DNA of 64,000 nt from Methanoculleus taiwanensis (GTDB lineage: Archaea > Halobacteriota > Methanomicrobia > Methanomicrobiales > Methanoculleaceae), in contig NZ_LHQS01000002.1 in assembly GCF_004102725.1 (NCBI RefSeq), forward strand, positions 549,984-613,983. The letters are read 5' to 3'. The notes below the pieces were generated by a model. The model had not been told where the DNA came from and ran no database searches. It worked only from the letters and a program-made list of their open reading frames with translations. How positions within the stretch are numbered: the stretch's first letter is position 1; each line of letters opens with the position of its first letter. Of this stretch, positions 14,009 to 23,099 are shown in pieces. The translations under genes were made by a program, and so were the position numbers.

Positions 14009-14893
14009 ATGGCACGTTTATATCGAAGTAATAGAGATTTTCTCAATAAAAAAATTGAATCCGAAAAGCAACAGCGAATCGAAGAAAACAAGCTGATTCA
14101 AAAAGAATATGATGATAGGGTAAAAGCTGCTGGTATCAAGCAAGTAGAGAATTTAAGGGCAAAACAGGATAATATTGCACTACATTGCGTAGCTTCGTTT
14201 ATTGCCATACTTTTCTTGCAAGCCGTCACAATTCCGATTGTGAGTCATTTTGGAAGTATAATACTCGTTCTTTATATCTGTATTTTAATACTGTCAGTTT
14301 TCGGTCTTAAAACGCCTGAAATTGAAGTTGAACCTCCGAAGTTCAAAGAAGGTAGCTCTGCAGCGGAGAAAGGTAAAGAGGGCGAAGAAACAGTTTTAGA
14401 ATACTTATCGCGGTTACCCGAGGAGTATATAGTTATCGATGATATTGTAATTGAAAAATATCAGGGGAATATTGACCATGTAGTTATAGGTCCGACTGGC
14501 ATTTTTGTCATAGAGACTAAAAACTGGTCATATCGAAAGATTCGGCAAAGATCTGGCGTATGGTATAGCGTAAATAACCATGTGGAAAATAAAATTCCAT
14601 ATAAAACAGACCCAGTAACACAAGTTCTTGGAAACGCCATCCGACTACGTGAGGAACTACAACGAAAACTATCGACTGCTGAATGGATAGAGGCAATCGT
14701 CGTCTTTACAAACCCGCTTATGGAATTCCAAACGTCGCAGTCACGTAATGTCAGTATTCTAAAACCATATGAGTTAAACGAAGAAATCTTACGGAACAAA
14801 AAAACAGTTGGTCAAGAGACTATTCAGAAAGTATCAGAATATCTTATTAAGAATTACACCAGTGAGACAACTCACGAATTTACAATGACATAA
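14009..14893 (+). CDS. NERD-domain nuclease-related membrane protein
   Basis: 294 residues from the ATG at 14009 (MARLYRSNRDFLNKK). A charged N-terminal helix is followed by two membrane segments (about 59-78 and 82-100) and a cytosolic NERD domain: GKEGEETVLEYLS (122-134), NIDHVVIGPTG (154-164) and FVIETKN (166-172), giving the D...ExK nuclease-like triad D156, E169 and K171. NERD domains are distant relatives of restriction and Holliday-junction nucleases and occur on plasmids and in defence islands. Coding G+C is very low (19 of 60 bases at 14401-14460), unlike the about 60% operon beside it, which points to a separate and recent transfer. Function inferred: accessory DNA-processing or defence nuclease at the membrane. 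Confidence 0.85.
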   Translation: MARLYRSNRDFLNKKIESEKQQRIEENKLIQKEYDDRVKAAGIKQVENLRAKQDNIALHCVASFIAILFLQAVTIPIVSHFGSIILVLYICILILSVFGLKTPEIEVEPPKFKEGSSAAEKGKEGEETVLEYLSRLPEEYIVIDDIVIEKYQGNIDHVVIGPTGIFVIETKNWSYRKIRQRSGVWYSVNNHVENKIPYKTDPVTQVLGNAIRLREELQRKLSTAEWIEAIVVFTNPLMEFQTSQSRNVSILKPYELNEEILRNKKTVGQETIQKVSEYLIKNYTSETTHEFTMT

Positions 14894-14936
14894 ACAAACC
14901 GCTTAAAAGTATCGAAACTCTATCCATACCCAATGC

Positions 14937-15215
14937 TCACCCGAGATCGGGGGCGGATGAGTTTTGTCTCATATCCTCCCTTCTTTTCCGTCGTGTGCTC
15001 ACAAATCCCGATGTTGCCGCTAACCAGTAAAACCCGAAGAGGCTCATCGTATACACGTTTCCCTGAAGCGATGCGTACACTATCCACAGCAGATTTCCTA
15101 CAATCCAACATCCGAATCCCGCTGCTCGGGTACCTGACGACTTCCCCGTCACCAGCACCGCCCCGGCCATCCCGAGCACTACCGCCGGTCCCTGCAGGGG
15201 ATCGACGGAGATCAC
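14937..15215 (-). CDS. Small membrane protein coupled to the primase-helicase gene
   Basis: 92 residues with a GTG start at 15213-15215, chosen because it overlaps the TGA of the upstream primase gene as GTGA, the same coupling used at the start of the primase itself. Three hydrophobic stretches (about 12-24, 30-50 and 52-72, including WIVGNLLWIVYASLQ) predict a small integral membrane protein with a basic tail (STRRKRRED). The repeated glycine-rich segments recall small transporter-like families, but I do not recognise the family. It is the last gene of the element's replication operon. Confidence 0.6.
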   Translation of the reverse strand: MISVDPLQGPAVVLGMAGAVLVTGKSSGTRAAGFGCWIVGNLLWIVYASLQGNVYTMSLFGFYWLAATSGFVSTRRKRREDMRQNSSAPDLG

Positions 15216-18103
15216 CGCACCCCCTCCCTCGCGTTCCCCTCCCGCACGAGCCGTGCGTAACACCCCTGGCAGATACTTGCCCGTGCCTCGCGTGAGTGGT
15301 AGGCCGCCCTCCCCGTATCGCAGATTGTGCACCGCCCGAGGTCAACGGACACCCGCTTGAACGTCCGGTGGTCGAGCAGCCCGGGCAGCGGCCGGACGCC
15401 GGTTGCAACAGGGTTGTACATAGGGTTGCAAAGGGGGTTGCAAACATGGTTGCAAACATTTTCGGTCTGCAAACTCTTCGTTACGCCGGGCGTTACAGCA
15501 TTTCCTGATGAATTGCCATTTTCGATATTTTCGTTTGCAACCATTCCGGAAACACACGGTTCGCTCCGATCGGGCACGCGATCAGGCTGCTCTTCCGGTG
15601 GAGTCAGACAGGGTGAACTGTGTGATCCGGAAATTGTTGCAAACGACCCTGGATCGCCGCGATCAATTTCTTTTGAAACACCTCGATTTCCAGAATTATC
15701 GCCAGACTGCCCTGAACCCTCACCCTCGATCTCTTTGCAACCACTATTGCAACCCCCTTTGCAACCCTGTTTGCAACCGGTGTTACAACTCCCGTCCGGA
15801 GGCGGCGGGGAGTCCCCCTCCCCGGGGTCCGCATCCTCATCCTCCAGCCAGACCGCGAGCTGCGCCGCCCACTCCCGGTAGCACTCGAGGTCGAACTGGA
15901 AGTGGAGCTCGTGCCGGCGGACAGTCGTCCCGGTGCTCTCGTCGATCACCGTCGCATCCACCACCCCGAGCGCCGGACACTTCTCGAGGAGGCCGCAGTA
16001 GACCGTGCCCTTCGCGGTATAGCCCTGCAGGATCCGCCGGACTTGGTGGTACGACAGTCCGGTCACCTGCTGCAGCATCCGGACGGTGAACGTCTCCCAG
16101 CCCATCCGGGCGATCGTCTGGAGCGCCGCCGCTTCGTTCCGGGTCATCTTCGAGTCCTGCCCGCCGCCCTCCCGGTTGATCGCGCCGTAGAGCCGGGCAG
16201 CCGCGTCGAAGTCCTGCCGAGTCGCCTCGATCTGGAGGACGACACCGATCTCCTTTGGGGAACGCTGCAGAAACCGGAGCGCCGCGTGGCACTTGATCAG
16301 GTCGAAGAGCATCGCGGGATTGCGGCGGTTCGCCGGGTTCGAGAACTGGATCTGCCGGGCGAAGGGGATCCGAACAAAGATCCGGTGCTGCTTCACGATC
16401 GACCAGAGCGCCCGGGCAACGAGCACATCCGGATCGGTTGTGTCGGTCGGCTCGCCCGCCTCGGATCGCTTGAGGTGCTCGAGCACCGCTCGGTCTTGCT
16501 CGGCCGAGTCGTCGATCCAGACCGTCAGCATCCGGTTCATCACCTGATCGTCGCCCGGGTTCTCGACCTTCGCGAGCCACCAGACGCACCGCTCGGGGAT
16601 GCTGCAAACCCGGAGCTGCCGGTCGGCCGTGACCGTGCGGTGCTCGATCGGCTCGTGGAAAGACGACGTGGCCGACTTCAAAACCTCCTGCAGATCGTCC
16701 GAGAGCGTGGTGTCGTCGAAGAGGATCACCGTCCCGGGCCGGAGGTCGTCGTGGTAGTAGAGCGCTTTGTTCGAGACGGTGCCGGTCATCTTGTAGGCGT
16801 CCGGGATGAGGTTGAGCATCGTCGAGCAGGCGTGGCTCTTCCCCTTGCCGGAGTTGCCCGAGATCGCGACGTGCAGGCCTTTCGTGTTCGCCACCGACTG
16901 CGAGGCGACCGACATCGCCAGGCACTCCGCCACGATCCGGTCGCCGACGTGGCTCTTGTTGAAGGTCGCGAGCAGGAATGCGAGCGGGTCGCCGCTCTTC
17001 AGGATGGCGAGCGCCTTCTCCCGGTGCTCGTCCTGCTGCGGTGCCGGTTTTGGAGAGGGTGCGGGAGTCTCCTCCTGCTCCTTCTTCTCCTGCTTCTGCA
17101 CCCGCTTCTCCCTCGGCCGGCAGCGGTCGCGGAGCTCCGGCCACCGCTGCTGCCCGCCGCCGCAGCTCTGGTGGTGGCAGCCGGCGAAGATCGCGCCGCT
17201 CGGGAATTGGATGGCAAACGCGCCGTCCCTGTGGGCGGAGGAGAACGGGCAGTCCTCGAGGGTGTAGAGGGTGCCGCCCTGGTAGGGCCGCGTCGACCGG
17301 ACGGCGATCTTGTGGTCGAGGAGCCAGGCCGCAAGGTCGATCGCGGCACCGGTGCCGTTCGCCCGCTTCGGTGCCGGCTCTTCTTTGGGGAGCAGCCCGG
17401 CGAGGTGCGTGAGCCTCTCCACCGGAACCACAGCAATCTCGTCGGGAACCGCGAGCAACTTCGCCCTTCGGTGCGGCCGCTCCGCCGTGTTGTCGCCCTT
17501 CCGCGAGACGGTGCCGTAGAGCTTCCAGATCCGGGCGGCGTTGTGATTCGCGGTATCGACGGTGACCTGTTCGTTTGAGAAGAGGGCGTCAAGGGTCGCG
17601 AGGCAGCCCTTCACGAGCCCGGTCGCTGCGTCGTCGTTCCCAAGGTCGACCCGGTAGAGGAGGTGGGCGCCGTTGCCGGAGTCGGCCGCAACCGGCGCCG
17701 GGAAGCCCTGCTCGCTGAGCCAGGCGGCGATCTTCTCGGCGGTGGCGAGCGCGAGGTCGTGCTCCTCGTCGGTCGATGACACTCCGCTCGGCCGCACCGG
17801 GTCGATATCGACCGGCAGCCAGCGGCGCCGGAGGATGTCGGCGTCGGCGGTCGTCGCGTCCTTCTTGGAAAGCCGCAGCTTGATCCGGTTCGCCCGCCGG
17901 GAGAGGAGCGCCGGGTTGACGGGGTTGAGGGTGACGTAGATCCCGCCGACCGTCGGATCGGCGTCGAGCACTTCCACCCGTGCGGCAAGCTCGGTGCGGT
18001 CGTCGAAGTAGCCGGAGTGAACGGCGTTCTCGGCGAGCGCCCGCACCTCCACGACACCCTCCGGAGCAATGACCTGCACGGCCTCAAGAATACCGTCGCT
18101 CAC
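15212..18103 (-). CDS. Primase-polymerase/helicase replication protein with C-terminal Cys-Asn repeats
   Basis: 963 residues, GTG start at 18103 overlapping the upstream TGA. The N-terminus has the archaeo-eukaryotic primase pattern: VDIDP with D99 and D101, SGNGAHLLY (142-150) with the motif II His, and RIWKLYGTVSRKGD (191-204). A Cys/His segment (C285 to C314, with FAGCHHQSCGGG) may bind zinc. An ATPase follows, with Walker A GNSGKGKSH (415-423) and VILFDDTTL as Walker B, as in DUF3987-like helicases, then a winged helix. The last about 190 residues contain two arrays of four-residue repeats (SCNTGCKQGCKGGCNSGCKE and VCNHVCNPLCNPMYN) and end in a CxxC-type zinc ribbon (CTICDTGR, ICQGCYARL). 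Expected to prime and unwind the element's DNA. Confidence 0.85.
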   Translation of the reverse strand: MSDGILEAVQVIAPEGVVEVRALAENAVHSGYFDDRTELAARVEVLDADPTVGGIYVTLNPVNPALLSRRANRIKLRLSKKDATTADADILRRRWLPVDIDPVRPSGVSSTDEEHDLALATAEKIAAWLSEQGFPAPVAADSGNGAHLLYRVDLGNDDAATGLVKGCLATLDALFSNEQVTVDTANHNAARIWKLYGTVSRKGDNTAERPHRRAKLLAVPDEIAVVPVERLTHLAGLLPKEEPAPKRANGTGAAIDLAAWLLDHKIAVRSTRPYQGGTLYTLEDCPFSSAHRDGAFAIQFPSGAIFAGCHHQSCGGGQQRWPELRDRCRPREKRVQKQEKKEQEETPAPSPKPAPQQDEHREKALAILKSGDPLAFLLATFNKSHVGDRIVAECLAMSVASQSVANTKGLHVAISGNSGKGKSHACSTMLNLIPDAYKMTGTVSNKALYYHDDLRPGTVILFDDTTLSDDLQEVLKSATSSFHEPIEHRTVTADRQLRVCSIPERCVWWLAKVENPGDDQVMNRMLTVWIDDSAEQDRAVLEHLKRSEAGEPTDTTDPDVLVARALWSIVKQHRIFVRIPFARQIQFSNPANRRNPAMLFDLIKCHAALRFLQRSPKEIGVVLQIEATRQDFDAAARLYGAINREGGGQDSKMTRNEAAALQTIARMGWETFTVRMLQQVTGLSYHQVRRILQGYTAKGTVYCGLLEKCPALGVVDATVIDESTGTTVRRHELHFQFDLECYREWAAQLAVWLEDEDADPGEGDSPPPPDGSCNTGCKQGCKGGCNSGCKEIEGEGSGQSGDNSGNRGVSKEIDRGDPGSFATISGSHSSPCLTPPEEQPDRVPDRSEPCVSGMVANENIENGNSSGNAVTPGVTKSLQTENVCNHVCNPLCNPMYNPVATGVRPLPGLLDHRTFKRVSVDLGRCTICDTGRAAYHSREARASICQGCYARLVREGNAREGVR
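15403..15788. repeat. Twelve-bp-periodic TTGCAA palindrome arrays inside the primase gene
   Basis: Ten copies of the self-complementary hexamer TTGCAA start at 15403, 15426, 15438, 15450, 15535, 15637, 15735, 15747, 15759 and 15771. Two groups are spaced exactly 12 bp (15426-15450 and 15735-15771), and a degenerate TTACAA at 15783 extends the second group. Each copy encodes Cys-Asn or Cys-Lys on the minus strand. The spacing, close to one helical turn, is what iterons show; equally, the array may exist only because the protein has a repeated peptide. Confidence 0.75.
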
Positions 18104-18441
18104 CCCGTCACCCCCTGGATGAGGGGGAAGAGCGGGGCGCTGACCGCTTCGCCGCGGGCGACCCGCTGGAAGCTGACGAGCGGGATGATGAACGACCCGA
18201 CGCGGGTGTGGAGCATCACGGCCTTGCCGGTACCGTTGACCGTCGCGTGGCCTTCGATGGCGACCTCGCTGATCAGGTAGTTGCCGCCCCGGGTCTTCGT
18301 GCAGTCCTGGGTGATCGGCACCACCCGGCTGTAGAAGAGCAGATTCTTCACGTCCTCCTGCTCGATCCGGTAGCGTTCGGCCTCCACATGAATGTGGAGC
18401 ACGCCGCCGGCACCCTGGGAGAGCGTCCCCGGCTCATTCAT
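18100..18441 (-). CDS. Hypothetical protein of replication operon
   Basis: 113 residues starting MNEPGTLSQGAGGVLHIHVE. Predicted mostly beta with a central YRIEQEDVKNLLFYSRVVPI segment; no signal or membrane helix and no recognised motif. Its TGA overlaps the GTG start of the primase-helicase (GTGA), and its start overlaps the end of the next upstream gene by 8 bp, so it is made as part of the replication operon. A single-strand-binding or regulatory role for the primase is possible but not shown by the sequence. Confidence 0.72.
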   Translation of the reverse strand: MNEPGTLSQGAGGVLHIHVEAERYRIEQEDVKNLLFYSRVVPITQDCTKTRGGNYLISEVAIEGHATVNGTGKAVMLHTRVGSFIIPLVSFQRVARGEAVSAPLFPLIQGVTG

Positions 18442-18709
18442 TGCAGTCCACCTCCTGGAGGGTGATCGTGATCACGAAGAAATTGTGACCGTTCAGCTTC
18501 GCCCGGATTTCGAGGATCGATCTTCCATGGCGGCGGACCGCCGCCGAGATCGTCTGCGGGATCAGGTAGAGCGGCACCGGGTCGAGGGTGCGGATCGCCG
18601 TCGATCTTATCCCCTCCGATGCCGAAGAGTTCCTGGCAGTCCCGCATGAGTCGATGTTGTCGCACGCTTCATTCCGTGGGCTGCCGTCTATCCTGTCTGT
18701 GCTTTGCAT
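18434..18709 (-). CDS. Hypothetical small protein of replication operon
   Basis: 91 residues from the ATG at 18709 (MQSTDRIDGSPRNEACDN), with GAGGG about 8 nt before it. The second half (PQTISAAVRRHGRSILEIRA, then KLNGHNFFVITITL) looks like a compact beta-rich domain and resembles small proteins that pair with the 113-residue neighbour; no family is recognised. The longer frame reaching 19264 is not credible because it runs back through the promoter. It overlaps the genes on both sides. Confidence 0.68.
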   Translation of the reverse strand: MQSTDRIDGSPRNEACDNIDSCGTARNSSASEGIRSTAIRTLDPVPLYLIPQTISAAVRRHGRSILEIRAKLNGHNFFVITITLQEVDCNE

Positions 18710-18831
18710 TTCGTTCCCTCGCTGTGGGGTGTTATCAGTCTGGCTTTGCCGTCGGCGATCCACTTCTCCCAGACGAGTTTTGCTATCGGGTCCGGGATGT
18801 GGTCGAGCACTTCCTGGGAAATCTCTCTCAT
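18688..18831 (-). CDS. 47-residue protein, first gene of replication operon
   Basis: A short frame MREISQEVLDHIPDPIAKLV ends at TAG 18688-18690 inside the start of the next gene. GGAG lies about 8 nt before the ATG. The helical, charged sequence with DPIAKLVWEKWIADGKARL has normal codon use. Overlap with the downstream ribosome binding site suggests translational coupling. It could be a small DNA-binding or regulatory peptide; nothing in the sequence proves it. Confidence 0.55.
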   Translation of the reverse strand: MREISQEVLDHIPDPIAKLVWEKWIADGKARLITPHSEGTKCKAQTG

Positions 18832-18945
18832 GGTCTGCTCCTGTGCGGCGGATCACGATGATCGGTGCTGAAGAGGACGGGGATGTCGGGTTTTGGTCTT
18901 TAGGCCTCGAACAGATTCCCGCACACAAAAAAGGTGGACGAGAGG

Positions 18946-18979
18946 GGTTATAAGCGGGAACTGCGTTCAGTGAAAGTGA
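18946..18979 (-). promoter_or_regulatory. Replication-operon promoter with copy 2 of the 17-bp element
   Basis: Read on the minus strand, TCACTTTCACTGAACGC (18979-18963) is followed after 7 nt by the TATA box GCTTATAACC (18955-18946). The element differs by one base from the copy before cdc6 and has the same orientation relative to its TATA box. Expected transcription start is near 18922, leaving about 90 nt of leader before the 47-residue gene. The shared site implies common control, possibly by the element's own Cdc6. Confidence 0.6.
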
Positions 18980-19152
18980 GGTACATTTTATGCTAATGGT
19001 ATGCGATGCTTGAGGCCAAACAATTGGTAGGTCCCTCCCGCATCTCAATGTTATGATGGATGTTTCTGGATTTGCACATTCAGGCAGCCAGCATTTCCCC
19101 CATGTATTTCCGTGGCCAATTTTCTGTAGAAGAACAGCTCGAATCAAGAAAG

Positions 19153-19161
19153 GTATATATA
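19153..19161 (+). promoter_or_regulatory. TATA box of the TPR gene
   Basis: GTATATATA lies about 40 nt before the ATG at 19200, which places transcription start near 19180-19185. A G-rich ribosome binding site (GGGGGGAG, 19189-19196) stands directly before the start codon. Confidence 0.6.
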
Positions 19162-19199
19162 GAGGCTCACCTATCCCCCGCCCACTCTGGGGGGAGTTT

Positions 19200-22100
19200 A
19201 TGTCAGCTTTGGATCTCGCCTCGAATAAAAGGGGGGTAAGGGACACTATCCGGAGAAAACTCACCGATGCTCTTGCTCTTCTTTCTCATCCCCAATTTGC
19301 ACGATACTGGATCAGCCACGCTTTCTGGTACATAAATTTCCAGATAAGTAGACGCATAGGACAGATCGGGTCGCGCCTCTGGCAAGGGCTTAACAAGCCC
19401 ATTACGTGGTTGTTAGCAATTACGGTGCTTGTTGTTCTTGCTGAATTTGTATACTGTTCCCTGGATCCGGGTAGTCCAATACGGATTACGGTGAACGCTA
19501 CAACACTGAAAACAAGCCTGGATAGCATATTCTCCCTAAACGAGCTTGGGAAAATTATCCTGGTTTACTTTATCCTTGGGATACTTGTTGGGTTCACGCG
19601 TCTGTTATCTAAAAACAGAATTTACGTGAGAAATTTTGTCGATCATACTGAAACCGCTCCAATGAACGGATATCTCAACAATCTGCTCCTTGCGGAGTTT
19701 GATCGTATCGAAAGCCTTTATCAAAATATCACCGAACGGCAAACCGTTATTTCTGGGAGAAGGCGACCTGTTAGTTCATTTGATGTCTTCTCACGTTCTG
19801 CTGGTAGCGGGTTGACCCCTCCACAAATAAGATCGGAAGATTTTGTCGATGCCTTGAAAGAACCCCTGAGTGAAAGTTCAACGGTTAAATTAGGCCTGCT
19901 GGAAATCCCGCTAAATCTGCTCTTGCGCATGTTTAGTCAACTGATCTTCAGGAATTTCATCACGGGAACTCTTGATATGGATGGAGAAAAACTCCTCCTT
20001 GTTGTACAGCTGAGTGAACGTGGACGCACATGGATAATAAAAGTAGAGGAACCGGATACGCTAGATGAATCCGATGAAGACAATACTTCCCAGCGCAATC
20101 GGATGATCAAAGAACTGGCGTGCAGAATTTTTACGATCCTGACGCCTTCCGGATCGCTAAAATGGGAGGCAACAGAGGCATTCAATGCGGGACTTGAGGA
20201 ATATCAAAGAGCAGTACAATCGCCGACGGAGTATATGATCCGACTCAAAAAAGCCGAACATGCGTTCCTCAAGGCAACCGCTGAAGATCCTGAGTTTGCC
20301 TTGGCCCACTATAACTTAGGTACTATATATACTCAAGAAGGGAAGGTTGACGCGGCAGAGATCGCATTTGGCTGGGCACTCCACCACAATCCGCGCCTCG
20401 CCGGTGCCTGTTACGCTATGGCTTACAACCATTTTAAGAGAGCAAAATTAAATCACAGTGTGAAGGAAGAGGATGGCGAAAAAAAGCAAAATCCAGATGC
20501 GCTGCTTGAGTCAGCTGTCCGGTACTGTCAGCAAGCAATTTTCCTTCAGCGCTGTTACCCTGAAGTTTACGATCTCATGGGATTTGCCAAGCGCCTTCTT
20601 GGAGAACATGAAGAGGCGATAAGAAACAGGGAGATTGCCGTTAAGCAATCGTGGAATAAATTATGCGAAAAGGAACGTAAGGGGCATGACACATCGGAAA
20701 AGGGACCTGACCTTTACAGACATTCTCGAACAAATGCCTGTCACTGTATGAGAAATCTTGCAGCGACGTACTTATATGCGATGTTATATGCGATGGATCA
20801 GCTCGATGTTGGTGCGAAGCACCGGCATTATGCGGCCTTCCTGTTGGCAGATCAGCTCTTTCATCAAGTGATTGCTCTGGATAGATATGACTCTAGCCCC
20901 CTATTGCAGCGGGGACTGATCTACTATCGGCGAGGAGAAGAACGAGAACTTCTCAACATTGAACTAGCGCGACTGCATGAAGAGATCCAGAAGGTGGGAA
21001 AAAGTTTGGAAATTCCAAACAGCCCATACAAAAATGAATGGGCGGATTATGAAAAGAGGAGGGTAGACTATGAGGAAAAGCGCAAGAAACTACATGAGAT
21101 TGAGGCAGGGGTTAAACGAAAGCTAGTCAAAATGGAGGAGAAAAAGAATGAGCAGAACCACTTGTCTGAAGAAGTCTATGCGCAGAGAAGAGGATTCGAT
21201 ACTGTCAAAGCGGTTCTCGGGAATAAAAAGGAAAATTACTTTAGTTCCAGAAGTAAACTCGGCGAAATACGCCAAGAATGTAAAACATGCGCAGATAGTT
21301 ACAAAGATGCAAAAAACGAATTGCCTGCCGTGCATCGCGATCTAGATGGAATTAATGAGAGATATTGTTCTTCATACTCCAGCTTGCTCCCTATTTTCCA
21401 CCAAGAGTTGGCTCCTACTCCCACTTGGGAACACCTTGCGGAGAGTAGTCTGCAATATCATGAAGTCTGGCAACGTTACGAAAGATTGAGGCGCCATTCT
21501 GATAGTGAAATGTGGTATGGGCTCGCCTGTCAATCGTTTGAGGCAGCACTGCAGATGGAACAGGAAAACCAGGGATACTGGGCAAGTCTTGCAGCAGTTA
21601 GAGCATCGTTGAAACAGAATGACGCGGCGAACGCCGCCTGTGAAAAAGCGACAAGCTGCATTTCTAGTGCATCGAACACTTGTATCGAGGTGGTATTAAG
21701 GGCTTATGAGATGGTGGAAAACAAACAAATGCGTGATCGGCTGAAAGATAGGCGAGAATGGCTCCAGTATTTACCTGAAAGGTTGAAGGAGATCTGCCCT
21801 GCTCTCGACCGGCGTGAGATTGTGGTACTAGGATCTAAGATGCCTAAAGATTGGTGGAAAATAGAATTTAGGATGCCTAAAGATGAGTGGGAACGGGGTA
21901 TGGCCTTTAAAAAATGCGCAGAACGGTGCATGAATGAGGGGAAACACGCGAGTGCAGCACGTTTATTTAGCAGAGCAATAGGCGCATTTGAAAAGAATTA
22001 CCCCGGAGAAATACGAGAACTGAAACTTCATGCAAGCCATGCCCAGGCCCTTATCGCCATGAACAAACATAGGGATGCCCACGAAACTCTGAGAAAAGCG

Positions 22101-23099
22101 TTTGATCTCGACCGGACCTGTCCGTGCGCCTGCCAGACCCTTGGTGATCTGCATTTCTCGATGAGCGACCTCGATGGTGCCATACGCGAGTGGAACAAAG
22201 CGGCGTACTGCGACCCGTCCGATCCCGATACTCCAAAGAGAATGGGTATTGCATACTTGAGAATGGTAGAGCAATCTCCGAAATGTGATCGGGAGGCACT
22301 GCTTCGTAAAGCAGAAGTGGCTTTCAGTCAGTCTATTGCTCTCTCCGAGGGGAGACTCGATTCCGAAGAGAAAAATCTTAATGCCGAAGATAACCTTGGC
22401 AAAAAAGCACGTGCAGCATACTGGTTGGGAAGAACCAAACTACTGTTGAACGATCCTCCGAATGCTATTGTCCATCTGAATGTTGCGAGGAGTCTAAATT
22501 ACTCTCCTTCGCTTATCTCTTACTACCTCGGAAAGGCATACCTGATGCAGAATGATTGCATAATGGCTCACACCTGTTTTGACCAGGTGATCTGGGATCT
22601 GGAATCAAATGGCAAGGGCGATGTACCCTTACAAATGCAGTATGATGACAGGCTCTTCGAAACAATCTCTGGCTATGAGCTGTTGATCAACACCTATCTG
22701 CAGAAGGCAGGTGCATCTCTCGATCACTACATTTGTCAGGATGAAGCGCTCGGCCTCATTAACAAGGGGATGAAGTGCATCAACAAGATTGACGACGATG
22801 TTAAGAAATTACAGTTGAATGCCGCTCTGCTCAATCACAAAGGTCGAATTTACGTCCGACAAGGAGAAATCTATGATGGCGTAAAGGATCTTGAAGATGC
22901 CGTTTCGCTATATCCCAATGCCAATTTTTTCATCCACCTTGCCCAAGCATATGAAAAACAGCGAGAAGGAACAACGTCTCTGGCAAGAAGACGACAAATC
23001 GCTGAAGGTATCAGAACCTGCTGTAATCACGCAAAAGCACTTGATCCTGACAATGAGCATGAAAAGGAGATCGAAGACTTTCTCCGACGATCTACATAG
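19200..23099 (+). CDS. Giant membrane-anchored TPR-repeat protein (element cargo)
   Basis: 1299 residues from the ATG at 19200, chosen over a longer frame because of the TATA box and ribosome binding site just upstream. Two membrane segments (67-86 PITWLLAITVLVVLAEFVYC and 118-136) are followed by a soluble domain with DGEKLLLVVQL (about 262-272), then TPR helices (for example FALAHYNLGTIYTQEGKVDAA near 365 and QTLGDLHFSMSDLDGAIREW near 980), split by a long charged coiled coil (about 600-710). More TPRs fill the C-terminus. No nucleotide-binding or nuclease motif is seen. G+C is clearly lower than in the host genes. It lies between the replication operon and the integrase, a usual site for cargo. 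Role unknown; a sensor or scaffold in defence is one possibility. Confidence 0.82.
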   Translation: MSALDLASNKRGVRDTIRRKLTDALALLSHPQFARYWISHAFWYINFQISRRIGQIGSRLWQGLNKPITWLLAITVLVVLAEFVYCSLDPGSPIRITVNATTLKTSLDSIFSLNELGKIILVYFILGILVGFTRLLSKNRIYVRNFVDHTETAPMNGYLNNLLLAEFDRIESLYQNITERQTVISGRRRPVSSFDVFSRSAGSGLTPPQIRSEDFVDALKEPLSESSTVKLGLLEIPLNLLLRMFSQLIFRNFITGTLDMDGEKLLLVVQLSERGRTWIIKVEEPDTLDESDEDNTSQRNRMIKELACRIFTILTPSGSLKWEATEAFNAGLEEYQRAVQSPTEYMIRLKKAEHAFLKATAEDPEFALAHYNLGTIYTQEGKVDAAEIAFGWALHHNPRLAGACYAMAYNHFKRAKLNHSVKEEDGEKKQNPDALLESAVRYCQQAIFLQRCYPEVYDLMGFAKRLLGEHEEAIRNREIAVKQSWNKLCEKERKGHDTSEKGPDLYRHSRTNACHCMRNLAATYLYAMLYAMDQLDVGAKHRHYAAFLLADQLFHQVIALDRYDSSPLLQRGLIYYRRGEERELLNIELARLHEEIQKVGKSLEIPNSPYKNEWADYEKRRVDYEEKRKKLHEIEAGVKRKLVKMEEKKNEQNHLSEEVYAQRRGFDTVKAVLGNKKENYFSSRSKLGEIRQECKTCADSYKDAKNELPAVHRDLDGINERYCSSYSSLLPIFHQELAPTPTWEHLAESSLQYHEVWQRYERLRRHSDSEMWYGLACQSFEAALQMEQENQGYWASLAAVRASLKQNDAANAACEKATSCISSASNTCIEVVLRAYEMVENKQMRDRLKDRREWLQYLPERLKEICPALDRREIVVLGSKMPKDWWKIEFRMPKDEWERGMAFKKCAERCMNEGKHASAARLFSRAIGAFEKNYPGEIRELKLHASHAQALIAMNKHRDAHETLRKAFDLDRTCPCACQTLGDLHFSMSDLDGAIREWNKAAYCDPSDPDTPKRMGIAYLRMVEQSPKCDREALLRKAEVAFSQSIALSEGRLDSEEKNLNAEDNLGKKARAAYWLGRTKLLLNDPPNAIVHLNVARSLNYSPSLISYYLGKAYLMQNDCIMAHTCFDQVIWDLESNGKGDVPLQMQYDDRLFETISGYELLINTYLQKAGASLDHYICQDEALGLINKGMKCINKIDDDVKKLQLNAALLNHKGRIYVRQGEIYDGVKDLEDAVSLYPNANFFIHLAQAYEKQREGTTSLARRRQIAEGIRTCCNHAKALDPDNEHEKEIEDFLRRST

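Larger units (their letters stand above)
18832..19199. other. Divergent intergenic region of replication operon and TPR gene
   Basis: About 370 bp without a supportable gene. It holds the leftward promoter with its 17-bp element (18946-18979) and the rightward TATA box at 19153-19161. The middle part (18985-19145) is of mixed composition with no repeat seen. Confidence 0.6.

Noticed and set aside
15902-17578. Plus-strand frame of 558 codons
   Set aside because: Antisense to the primase-helicase; low-complexity Leu/Arg/Val composition.
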